From: Campylobacter troglodytis
GTDB lineage: Bacteria; Campylobacterota; Campylobacteria; Campylobacterales; Campylobacteraceae
NCBI RefSeq assembly: GCF_006864425.1
Contig: NZ_QHLI01000005.1
Location: forward strand, 17,196 to 81,195
DNA length: 64,000 nucleotides
Reading direction: 5' to 3'
The translations under genes and the position numbers were made by a program. Under the pieces are notes generated by a model. That model was not told where the DNA came from. It made no database searches and worked only from the letters and a program-made list of their open reading frames with translations. Of the stretch, positions 54,983 through 63,496 are shown piece by piece (position 1 is the first letter of the stretch; each line of letters opens with the position of its first letter).

Positions 54983-55241
54983 AGCCTTTGATAATGACGC
55001 GTGGGAGGAATATCTCTATTGGCAAACTCACGACAAAAAGATAGCAAATAAAATCAACAATCTTTTAAAAGACATTGAGCGAAATGGTGCATTGCAAGGG
55101 CTAGGTAAGCCTGAAGCCTTAAAGGGCGATTTAAGCGGTATATATTCACGGCATATAAACGATAAACATCGCCTTGTGTATTACATCAAAGAAAACACAA
55201 TTATCATTTTGGCTTGTAAAACACACTATAAGGATAAATAA
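54975..55241 (+). CDS. YoeB/Txe-family toxin
   Basis: 88-residue mRNA interferase. FDNDAWEEYLYWQTHDKKI, GKPEALKGDLSGIYSRHINDKHRLVYYI and the end CKTHY are classical Txe/YoeB features, including the catalytic-type His near the C-terminus. The antitoxin is a RelB/DinJ rather than a YefM type, a mixed pairing. Its place between hsdM and hsdS could help keep the restriction system (inference). Confidence 0.9.
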   Translation: MRKAFDNDAWEEYLYWQTHDKKIANKINNLLKDIERNGALQGLGKPEALKGDLSGIYSRHINDKHRLVYYIKENTIIILACKTHYKDK

Positions 55242-55601
55242 ATGAAATCTATCATTACGAATGAGAAATGTGGCAATCCATAAAAATTCACAAATAGATT
55301 GCCACGACTTACTTCGTAAGTCTCGCAATGACTCTTTGCACCGTCATTGCGAGGCGATTTATCGCCGAAGCAATCCATAAAAAAGGCATAGATTGCCACG
55401 CCAAGCCTAAAGGCTTGTCTCGCAATGACGAGGGAAAAATAGATTGCCACGACTTACTTCGTAAGTCTCGCAATGACGGTGTGGTGAGTCATTGCGAGAT
55501 TTGACGAAGTTAAACCTTGGCAATCCACAAAAAAGGCATAGATTGCCACGAATCTGCTAAGGCAGATTCTCGCAATGACATAAAAAAACAAAGGAATAAA
55601 A
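55242..55601. repeat. palindromic repeat cluster between toxin and hsdS
   Basis: Five to six arms of the GATTGCCACGACTTACTTCG/CGTAAGTCTCGCAATGAC family packed into 360 bp, in both orientations, with inner parts such as CCAAGCCTAAAGGCTTG. No gene. These can form several hairpins that might end or protect transcripts between the toxin and hsdS. Confidence 0.8.
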
Positions 55602-56963
55602 ATGAATAAAATTCAAGCACTCATTAACAAACTCTGCCCTGATGGTGTGGAATTTAAGGCTTTAAAAGATATTTGCGTTTTAAGGGCTGGGGATAGAATC
55701 ATCAAATCAATGATGAAAGATGATGAAAAATATCCCGTTATGGGCGGTGGTGTTGTGCCGACAGGGTATTACAAAGATTATAATTTCTCGCAAGGCATTA
55801 CGATAGCAAGGGCTGGAAGTGCTGGGTCTGTGGCTTGGCAAGAAAATCCATTTTGGGCTACTGATGTTTGCTTTGTGGCGACCTTGCCCAAATTTTGTCA
55901 TACTAAATTACCCTCTTGTCATACTGAGTCTCCATCTTGTCATACTGAGCGTAGCGAAGTATCCAAAAACAAAAAAGCAAAGCTTGAAAATCCTGTGGAT
56001 TCTTCGGTCGGCTATCGCCTCCCTCAGAATGACAATGTGGTGGATTCTTCCGCTTTGCTCCCTCAGAATGACAAGTTTGATTTAAAATTTATATTTTATT
56101 TTTTGAAAACCTTGCAAGGTGATTTGCAAAAGCATATTTATGGCGGTTCTATGCCAAAATTAGACAAAAATTATGTGTGGAATTTCAAAATCCCCCTGCC
56201 GCCCATAGAAATTCAAAAAGAGATAGTTTCTATCCTAGACGCCTTTACAGAGTTAGAAGCAGAGTTAGAAGCAGAGTTAGAAGCAAGACGCAAGCAGTAT
56301 GAGTATTACCGCGAAAGGCTTTTGAGCTTTGATGAGCTAAAAGCTCGCACAGGGGGGGCATTAGTTGAGATGATGACACTAGATGAAGTTTTTGACATAA
56401 AAAACGGCTATACTCCATCAAAAGCAAAAAAAGAATTTTGGGAAAATGGTTCAATTCCTTGGTTTAGAATGGACGACATTCGCACAAATGGCAGAATTTT
56501 AAGTGATTCTTTGCAACATATAACGCCTGAGGCTGTAAAGTCAAGTGGTTTATTTCCTGCAAATTCTTTGATTATTGCTACGACTGCAACTATCGGCGAA
56601 CACGCACTTGTAATCGTTGATTCGCTTGCGAATCAACAATTCACTTTTTTAACTAAAAAAGTGAATTGTTTGGTAGATTTAAATATGAAATTTATGTTTT
56701 ATTATGGTTTTATTTTGGGACAATGGTGCAAGGAAAATGTCAATGTTTCGGGCTTTGCTTCGGTTGATATGAAAAAATTTAAGAATTTCAAAATCCCCAT
56801 TCCGCCTTTGTCTGTGCAAAATGAAATAGTAGGGATTTTAGATATTTTCGATGCCTTGGTGAATGATTTAACGCGAGGGCTACCTGCTGAAATTCACGCA
56901 AGAAAAAAACAATATGAGTATTACAGAGAAAAATTGCTGAATTTTAGGGAAAAGATGAAATAA
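55602..56963 (+). CDS. hsdS: type I restriction-modification specificity subunit, with in-frame palindrome insert
   Basis: 453 residues with two target-recognition domains. Each is followed by a conserved helical spacer: LDAFTELEAELEAELEARRKQYEYYRERLL in the middle (cut here as two runs, LDAFTELEAEL and ARRKQYEYYRERLL) and HARKKQYEYYREKLL at the end. The central spacer has three ELEA units from a 12-bp repeat (56250-56285). Residues about 98-158 in the first recognition domain are an insert (CHTKLPSCHTESPSCHTERS, later PVDSSVGYRLPQND) encoded by GTCATACTGAG/CTCAGAATGAC palindrome arms. The frame survives. DNA specificity is not predictable. Confidence 0.9.
   Translation: MNKIQALINKLCPDGVEFKALKDICVLRAGDRIIKSMMKDDEKYPVMGGGVVPTGYYKDYNFSQGITIARAGSAGSVAWQENPFWATDVCFVATLPKFCHTKLPSCHTESPSCHTERSEVSKNKKAKLENPVDSSVGYRLPQNDNVVDSSALLPQNDKFDLKFIFYFLKTLQGDLQKHIYGGSMPKLDKNYVWNFKIPLPPIEIQKEIVSILDAFTELEAELEAELEARRKQYEYYRERLLSFDELKARTGGALVEMMTLDEVFDIKNGYTPSKAKKEFWENGSIPWFRMDDIRTNGRILSDSLQHITPEAVKSSGLFPANSLIIATTATIGEHALVIVDSLANQQFTFLTKKVNCLVDLNMKFMFYYGFILGQWCKENVNVSGFASVDMKKFKNFKIPIPPLSVQNEIVGILDIFDALVNDLTRGLPAEIHARKKQYEYYREKLLNFREKMK
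55893..56075 (+). repeat. palindromic repeat inserted in frame in hsdS
   Basis: Contains three GTCATACT arms, CGTAGCGAAGTATCC, GGATTCTTCGGTCGGC and two CTCAGAATGACA arms. The same family is intergenic elsewhere (10.5, 13.8, 19-21 kb). Confidence 0.8.
56250..56285 (+). repeat. three 12-bp repeats (GAGTTAGAAGCA) in the hsdS spacer
   Basis: Encodes ELEA three times in the central helical spacer. In EcoR124-type enzymes the number of such four-residue repeats sets the gap in the recognition sequence. Confidence 0.88.
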
Positions 56964-57553
56964 ATCAAAAGTCCCCCTCCCTTGCGGAGTGTGGATTCCC
57001 CTTCAAAGTCCCCCTCCCTTGCGGAGTGTGGATTCCCCTTCAAAGTCCCCCTCCCTTGCGGAGGGGGATTTAGGGGGTGGGTAAATTTTGCATTAGTAAA
57101 AAGTAAAATTCAAAGCAAAGCCTGAATTTTGTCATATGGTTGCTTCGTCTAGCGTTCGCAAATCCTGCGGATTGAGCGTAGCGAAATATCTCAACAAAAG
57201 AGATTTTTCGCCTTTTTTGCAAAAAGGCTCAAAATGACAAATTTTGGGGCGTTGCCTTGTAAGTATTACCTTTGTTAAAGCGATATTTCAAGGCTTACGC
57301 CTTGAATACCCACCCCCTAACCCCCTCCGCAAGGGAGGGGGAACAAAATGCGAGACTCTCCGCAAGGGAGGGGGAACAAAATGCGAGACTCTCCGCAAGG
57401 GAGGGGGAATCTGTGGTGTCTCTCTCCGCAAGGGAGGGGGAATTTGTGGATTGCCACGCCTTGACCTTGTCAAGGCTCGGTATGACAAAATATGGGCGAA
57501 AGTGTCTTAATATGACAAAAAACAATGACAAGTAAAAAAGAAAGGACAAAAAA
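56964..57553. repeat. spacer with CCCCCTCCCTTGCGGAG repeats between hsdS and hsdR
   Basis: Three tandem copies of AAGTCCCCCTCCCTTGCGGA (about 56975-57075), then arms of the GAGCGTAGCGAAATATCTC family, then four inverted copies of CTCCGCAAGGGAGGGGGAA (57327-57441). Open frames across them are repeat artefacts. The hsdR ribosome site AAAGGAC is at the right end. Confidence 0.8.
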
Positions 57554-60500
57554 ATGAAAGAGCAAGATAAAAACGAGCTTTATCCGCTAGCCTTAGAAAA
57601 GGAAAGCACGGTTATAGCTAAATTTGTGCCAAGTGAGAAAAAGGCAAAAAATTACGAAAGCGAGGCTATGCTAGAAAAAGGCTTTATAAAGCAGCTTGAA
57701 AGGCAAGGCTATGAATACGCCGCACATATCAAGGATGAAAAGGCTTTGCTTGAAAATCTTAAAGTGCAAATGCAAAGGCTAAATGTGTGTGAATTTAACG
57801 AAAATGAATGGAAAAGGTTTTTAGCAATCATCGCAAAGCCTAATGACACGGCGGTTGATAAGAGCATTTTAATCCGTGAAAATTTCTTTTATGACTTTGA
57901 ATTTGATGATGGAAAGTCCAAAAATATAAGGCTTTATGATAATGAAAATTTGCAAAATAATTTCTTGCAAGTGGTAAATCAATATAGCGTAAGCAAGGAT
58001 GAGGGGGCGAGGTATGATAACCGCTATGATGTAAGCATTTTGGTAAATGGCTTACCGCTGGTGCATTGTGAGTTTAAAAAACGTGGCGCTTTGCTTAAAA
58101 ATGCCTTTTATCAAATCAAACGTTACGGTAGGGAGAGCTTTTTTGCGGGATGCGGGCTGTTTAACTTCGTGCAAATTTTTGTGATAAGCAATGGGACTTT
58201 TAGCAAATACTACTCAAATTCAGTGCGGGATAGGCATATAAAGAGTTTAAATGCAAAATTTACCCACCCCCTAGCCCCCTCCGCACGGCAGGGGGAATCT
58301 GTGGTGTCTCGCTCCGCAAAACAGGGGGCTTTAAATTCAGCAAATGATAGCTTTGAATTTACGAGCTTTTGGGCGGACTTTGAAAATAATCAAATTTATG
58401 ATTTGGTGGATTTTACTAGCACCTTTTTTGCAAGGCGAACGCTTTTAAATGTGCTGTTTAAATACTGCGTTTTTGACACTTCAAGGAATTTGCTTGTGAT
58501 GCGTCCTTATCAAATCGCCGCAACCGAGGCGATAATCAACAAGATAAAAATGGCACTTCATTACAAACACTACGGCACAAACAAGGCAAATGGCTTTATA
58601 TGGCACTCCACAGGCAGCGGCAAAACGCTTACTAGCTTTAAAACCGCTCAACTTGCTTGCAAGATACAAGGCATAGAAAAGGTGCTTTTTGTCGTGGATA
58701 GAAAGGATTTAGACAGCCAAACGGTAAGCGAATACAATAAATTTGAAAAAGGCTGCGTTTTGCAAAATAAAAGCACGAAAATTTTAGAAACTCAGCTTAA
58801 AAATCCACAGCAAAAAATCATAGTAACGACTATACAAAAATTAAGCTATTTCATAAAAGGCGGTGGGCGGGGCTTTTGCTTTGATAATCCTTGCGTAATC
58901 ATCTTTGATGAGTGCCACCGTTCGCAGTTTGGCGAGATGAATTCGCTTATAAAAAAGGCGTTTAAAAAGCACTTGCTTTTTGGCTTTACGGGAACTCCGA
59001 TAATGGATAAAAACAAAACGGGCTTTGTTTTCGTGCAAGATAATGGTAACTTGCAAAAAGTGCCACAAACCACAGAGGGCGTTTTTAGTGTGTGCTTACA
59101 TAGCTACACCATAGCAAATGCGATAAAAGATGGCAATGTCTTGCCTTTTAAGGTGGATTACAATAACCTTGTAGCGAAATTCAAAGAGGCGGAGCAAGAG
59201 GCGGGGCTGTTTGGCTACGAGCTTATACACGATGTGCCTGACGGAAAAAACACACAAAAAATCGAGCAGAACAAAGCACTTTTAAATCACCCTGAAAGAA
59301 TCAAAGAGGTGGTGAGTTTCGTGCTAAAAAACTTTGATAAAAAAACATATAGGAATGGGAATTTTTTCACCGCTCAAAATAAGCGAATTCTAGGCTTTAA
59401 TAGCATTTTTGCAAGTGCGAGTATAGAATCAGCCAAGCTTTATTATGCTGAATTTAAAAGGCAAAATGAGCTTTTAAGCGAAAATGAAAGGCTTAAAATC
59501 GCTACTATTTTTAGCTACGGTGCAAATGAGGAAGTAGCTGAGATGGAGGGCGAAAATGTCGAGGGCGTTAAGAAGCTAGAAAAAAGCTCTCGTGAATTTT
59601 TAGAAAATGCGATAAAGGATTATAACGGCATTTTTGGGACAAATTACGACACAAGTAGCGAGGGCTTTGAGAGATATTACAACGACATTTCAAAGAAAAT
59701 GAAAGGCAAAGAACTTGATATGTTAATCGTTGTGGATATGTTTCTAACAGGCTTTGATGCAAAAGAGTTAAACACGCTTTGGGTGGATAAAAATTTGCGT
59801 TATCACTCGCTTTTACAAGCCTACTCACGCACAAATAGAATCTTTGACTCCACAAAACAATTTGGCAATATCGTGTGTTTTAGGGACTTGCAAGAAGCAA
59901 CAAATGAAAGCATAATGCTTTTTAGTAAGCAAGAGGACAACAGCGAAATAGTGCTAATGCGTAGCTTTAAAGAGTATTTTGAGGGGTATTTTACCGAAAA
60001 ATTAGACGAAAAGGGCGAGATTATAAAGGACGAAAACGGCGAGAGCATCAAGGAATTTCATAAAGGCTATCAGCAAATTACAGCTGAAATAAAGCAAAAA
60101 TACCCTAGTGCTAATGAGCTTGCAAATGCTAGTTTAGAGGATAAAAAAGCCTTTATAAAGGACATTAACGAGCTTTTGAAAATCGAAAATATCTTGGAGG
60201 TTTTTGATGAATTTAGCGATGATAAAAGGCTTATAAGTGAGCAAGAAAGGCAGGATTTAATCAGTGCGTATTTGGAGATTAAGGAAAAAATCAAGGGTGC
60301 AAAAGAGCCAAATGAAATTATAGAGGACATAGTCTTTGAGGTCGAGCTTTTGGGAAAGGCGGATATAAACATAGAATTTATTTATAAACTTTTAAACAAG
60401 GCAAAGAATGAAAGCGATGAAAAAAAGCGAGAAAATATCTTGCAAGAGATTGCTAGATGGGTGGATTCTAGTTTGAAACTGCGAGATAAGGGGGATTTAA

Positions 60501-60829
60501 TCAAAGAATTTTCAAGGCATTTTATGTCTTTAAAAAGCGTGGAAAATGAGGACTTTATAGACACTGAATTTAGAGCCTTTGTAAGAGAAAAGAAAAAAGA
60601 GGAATTGTTTGATTTAATCGACAAAGAAAGGCTAGATAGGCAAAAAACGTTAGCCTTTATACAAAAGGCGTTTAAAAACGGCGAAATGAGTGATTTGGGT
60701 GTGGAATTTAGAGAGATTTTGCCTAAAAATTCGCTTTTTGCTAAGCAAGATGATAGTAAGCAGATCTTTTACGCCCTTAATGCCTTTTATGACAAATACT
60801 CAGACATTTCAAGCTGGGAGATAGAGTAA
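57554..60829 (+). CDS. hsdR: type I restriction enzyme endonuclease/translocase subunit
   Basis: 1091 residues. The N-terminal nuclease has the PD-(D/E)xK pattern in NRYDVSILVNGLPLVHCEFK. Helicase motifs are Walker A HSTGSGKTLTSF (about residue 349), DECHR (about 451), FGFTGTPI and VDMFLTGFDAKELNTLWVDK (motif V/VI region, with AYSRTNRIF). Residues about 235-262 (THPLAPSARQGESVVSRSAK) are an in-frame insert of the CCCCTCCGCA/GGGGGAA palindrome family between nuclease and motor. Everything else looks intact. Last gene of the restriction operon. Confidence 0.93.
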   Translation: MKEQDKNELYPLALEKESTVIAKFVPSEKKAKNYESEAMLEKGFIKQLERQGYEYAAHIKDEKALLENLKVQMQRLNVCEFNENEWKRFLAIIAKPNDTAVDKSILIRENFFYDFEFDDGKSKNIRLYDNENLQNNFLQVVNQYSVSKDEGARYDNRYDVSILVNGLPLVHCEFKKRGALLKNAFYQIKRYGRESFFAGCGLFNFVQIFVISNGTFSKYYSNSVRDRHIKSLNAKFTHPLAPSARQGESVVSRSAKQGALNSANDSFEFTSFWADFENNQIYDLVDFTSTFFARRTLLNVLFKYCVFDTSRNLLVMRPYQIAATEAIINKIKMALHYKHYGTNKANGFIWHSTGSGKTLTSFKTAQLACKIQGIEKVLFVVDRKDLDSQTVSEYNKFEKGCVLQNKSTKILETQLKNPQQKIIVTTIQKLSYFIKGGGRGFCFDNPCVIIFDECHRSQFGEMNSLIKKAFKKHLLFGFTGTPIMDKNKTGFVFVQDNGNLQKVPQTTEGVFSVCLHSYTIANAIKDGNVLPFKVDYNNLVAKFKEAEQEAGLFGYELIHDVPDGKNTQKIEQNKALLNHPERIKEVVSFVLKNFDKKTYRNGNFFTAQNKRILGFNSIFASASIESAKLYYAEFKRQNELLSENERLKIATIFSYGANEEVAEMEGENVEGVKKLEKSSREFLENAIKDYNGIFGTNYDTSSEGFERYYNDISKKMKGKELDMLIVVDMFLTGFDAKELNTLWVDKNLRYHSLLQAYSRTNRIFDSTKQFGNIVCFRDLQEATNESIMLFSKQEDNSEIVLMRSFKEYFEGYFTEKLDEKGEIIKDENGESIKEFHKGYQQITAEIKQKYPSANELANASLEDKKAFIKDINELLKIENILEVFDEFSDDKRLISEQERQDLISAYLEIKEKIKGAKEPNEIIEDIVFEVELLGKADINIEFIYKLLNKAKNESDEKKRENILQEIARWVDSSLKLRDKGDLIKEFSRHFMSLKSVENEDFIDTEFRAFVREKKKEELFDLIDKERLDRQKTLAFIQKAFKNGEMSDLGVEFREILPKNSLFAKQDDSKQIFYALNAFYDKYSDISSWEIE
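58258..58340 (+). repeat. palindromic repeat inserted in frame in hsdR
   Basis: CCCACCCCCTAGCCCCCTCC, GCAGGGGGAATCTGTGGTGT and CTCCGCAAAACAGGGGG closely match the intergenic copies at 57310-57441. Confidence 0.82.
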
Positions 60830-61040
60830 AAAATGCTTTTTTGATTTGCTTGTGGGAGCTTTTTGCTTGAATTTTTTAATCTTTTGTTTTTAAAAGCCTT
60901 GTTTTAAGATAAAGTTCTTAAAAAATTGTGAATAAATAAAATTCAAAGAAAATAATCAATAAAAATTCACACAGCTTAAAAATCAAAAACATTTCATTGA
61001 AATAAACTTAAATTAAATTTACTTGTATTTTAAAACTGTT
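60830..61040. other. spacer after hsdR
   Basis: AT-rich, no gene seen; GTGAATTTTT-type words only. Confidence 0.4.
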
Positions 61041-61041
61041 T

Positions 61042-61587
61042 TAGGCTCAATCCAACTTAAGCTCTAACAAAAAAGCTTTAAAGTTATGATTTACAAGGTG
61101 AAAAACAAGTATATAGTCTGTTTCAGAATTTCAGAGGCTAAATTTAAAGAGATTTTGAAGTATTTTTTTGCATCCTTACATCCTCAACTTTCGGAGAAGT
61201 CTTGATATTAAAGCTTTTAAAATTGCAAAAATTTGTCATATTTCACACAATTTTTTATCTAAGATGTTTAAGCAACTTAGAATCTTAATTGCACAAGAAT
61301 GTGAAAATATTTCAAAAAGGTGAAAGAGAAGTTGATGAGAGTTATTTTTTACAATGCTTGGCTTGCAACTGTGTAGTAGAAGGTGCTAAAAGAGTTAGAG
61401 GAAAAAGAGGTAGGGGAGCATTAAAAAAACACCTTTTTTTACTTCGTGCTACTCGTCTTGTCCCTTTGCAAGAAGGTATGCTAAAACTCTAGGCTAGCGT
61501 TTATGCTCAAGTGGTAAATAATTGTTCTAGTAGCGAGCTTTTGCCTATTTACCTAGCTTTGCAGACTTAGAATCTAGCATAATTCAT
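61042..61587 (+). mobile_element. IS1595-type remnant E1 (left part)
   Basis: Begins AGGCTCAATCCAACTTAAGC and keeps transposase pieces: EREVDESYF, then GAKRVRGKRGRGA, interrupted by a 33-bp unit at 61349-61381 and a 36-bp unit at about 61439-61474. The right half is missing, apparently replaced by the next element. Confidence 0.68.
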
Positions 61588-62347
61588 AGTGATACTTGGA
61601 AAGCTTATGAAATTTAAGGAATTTTAAAGTATTTTTTACTTTGCCTTTTAGGTCCCTCACTTTGCAAGAATTGATTTAGAGGCAAAAAATGCTCGACTTT
61701 GCAAAATTTCTCGTGCTTGTGTGAATAGAATTTTGCAAGAAATTCGCATTTTAATAGCCAAAGAATGCGAAAAAATCTCAGCGGTGAGATTGAAGTTGAT
61801 GAGAGTTATTTCGGTGCAAAGCACGTTCGTGGCAAGCGTGGGCGTGGGACTGGCAATAAAACGCCTATGTTTTTACTTCGTGCTACGCACTCGTCCCTCT
61901 GCGAGAAGGAATGCTAAAACACTAGACTAACATTTATACGCTCAAGCATTGCTCTGCGAAAGAGCTATTGCCTATAATAAAGGACTTTTCAGAGCTTGAA
62001 GAAAGTGAAATTTACAGCGATGGTCTAAAATCCTACGATGCCTTGGTGGATTTTTTGCTTCGTGCTACGCACTCGTCCCTCTGCGAGAAGGAGCAAAGGC
62101 ACATTACAGGGTAAAACACTATAAAAACGAGTTTGCAAATGGGCGAAGCCACATTAACGGAAATTGTGAATTTCTGGGGACCTTACAAATGCTAGATTAG
62201 GGGGTTTCACTGCAAGGGAATTTTTCACACATTTGAAAGAGAGTGAATTTCGTTCTAATGTCAAGGTTAAAAACGAAAATTTGTATAAAATTTTGTTAAA
62301 ATTGATTAGGAAAAATCCTAGGTCATTTTAGCTAAAAGTATCAATCG
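61588..62347 (+). mobile_element. IS1595-type remnant E2, nearly full length
   Basis: The right end AGCTAAAAGTATCAATCG (62330-62347) equals the 18-bp repeat of the element at 31.6-32.4 kb; the left end near 61588 is a decayed form (TGATACTTGGAAAGCT). Plus-strand pieces: RILQEIRILIAKECEKIS, then an uninterrupted EVDESYFGAK site in another frame. 35-bp units interrupt it at 61873-61907 and 62055-62089. No working transposase. Confidence 0.7.
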
Positions 62348-62418
62348 CCTTTTAAAATGTCTTGCTATGTTAAGATGGACAAGATTTAATGCCATAAAAG
62401 CTCTTTTATGAAAAATAT

Positions 62419-63492
62419 GGCTTAAGACACTTTAAAAAGATTTTCCCTTATCAACTTTAATAAATTTTGATAAAAATTTTGTCCTAAAATTTGTGTCTTA
62501 ATTGCTTTTCTTTTAAATGAAGGATAAAATTTTCTTTTTTAGCCCTTAAATTTAGCAAGTCTAAATTTCGCAAACTTCTACTACTCAGTTGCAAGAGTAT
62601 GAAGTAAAAATATTCATAATCTCATTGATATGATTTAGTCCCTTTGCACAAATTTTCATTCTTGATCTTAGATCTAAATTCACTCTCTTTCAAATGTAAG
62701 GTAGAAAAATTCCTTTGCCGTGAAACTGGACTAAGTTAGCCTTTGCATAGCCTTTTGCTTGCAGTTGCGAATGCGTAACACGAAGCAAAAAAAATTCACA
62801 ATTTCGTTGATATGGCTTCGCCCATTTGCAAACTCATTTTTAGAGTGTTTTACAAAATCTTGTGCCTTTGCTCCTTCTTGCAAAGTTGCAAGACAAAACG
62901 AAGTAAAAAAATTCACCAAGGCACCGTATGATTTTAATCCATCGCTGTAAATTTCACTTTCTTCAAGCTCTGAAAAATCCTTTATAATCGGCAATAGCTC
63001 TTTGGCTAAGCAGTGCTGACGACCTGCGTATAAATGTTAGCTTAGCGTTTTAGCCTTCCTTCTCGCAAAGGGACAAGAGGGGTAACGAAGTAAAAACATA
63101 GGAGTTTTCTTGCCAGCCCCACGCCCACGCTTGCCCCTTACTCTTTTAGCTCCTTTGGCTAGCAGTTGCAAGACGAAACGAAGTAAAAAATAATTCTCAT
63201 CAACTTCAAGCGCTCATTTTCTAAAAAAACTTCGTTTTGCTGATTTTTTCACATTCTTTGGCTATCAAAAGCCTTATTTGATGCACAATTGCATTCACAC
63301 AAGCACGAGTTATTTTGCAAATTTCGGCGATTTTTCGCCTTTAAATCAATTCCCCAAAAATTGCAAGAGTAGTAACACGAATCAAAAAAATACTTTAAAA
63401 TTTCCTAAATTATATCTGAGAAATTTGGAAACGAATCTTTGTTTTTCATAGGACTTCACTTAAAAACCCTTTGGTTTAAGTTTAATTGAGCC
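62419..63492 (-). mobile_element. IS1595-type remnant F, inverted
   Basis: Runs from GGCTTAAGACACTTTAAAAA (decayed right end) to GTTTAATTGAGCC (left end). The minus strand keeps PIIKDFSELEESEIYSDGLK, VKHSKNEFANGRSHIN and further scraps. Units of 32-34 bp are inserted at 62875-62906, 63060-63093 and 63154-63186, always between CC and AAA on the plus strand. At 1,074 bp it is longer than the 799-bp relative. Confidence 0.7.
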
Positions 63493-63496
63493 AAAT

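Noticed and set aside
55242..55601. Possible CRISPR-like array of palindromes
   Set aside because: Arms vary in spacing and orientation, lack regular spacers, and the same arms are scattered across the window.
57244..57549. Frames on both strands with repeated RKGGG/SAREGE blocks
   Set aside because: Translations of the CCCTCCGCAAGGGAGG palindromes; no ribosome site.
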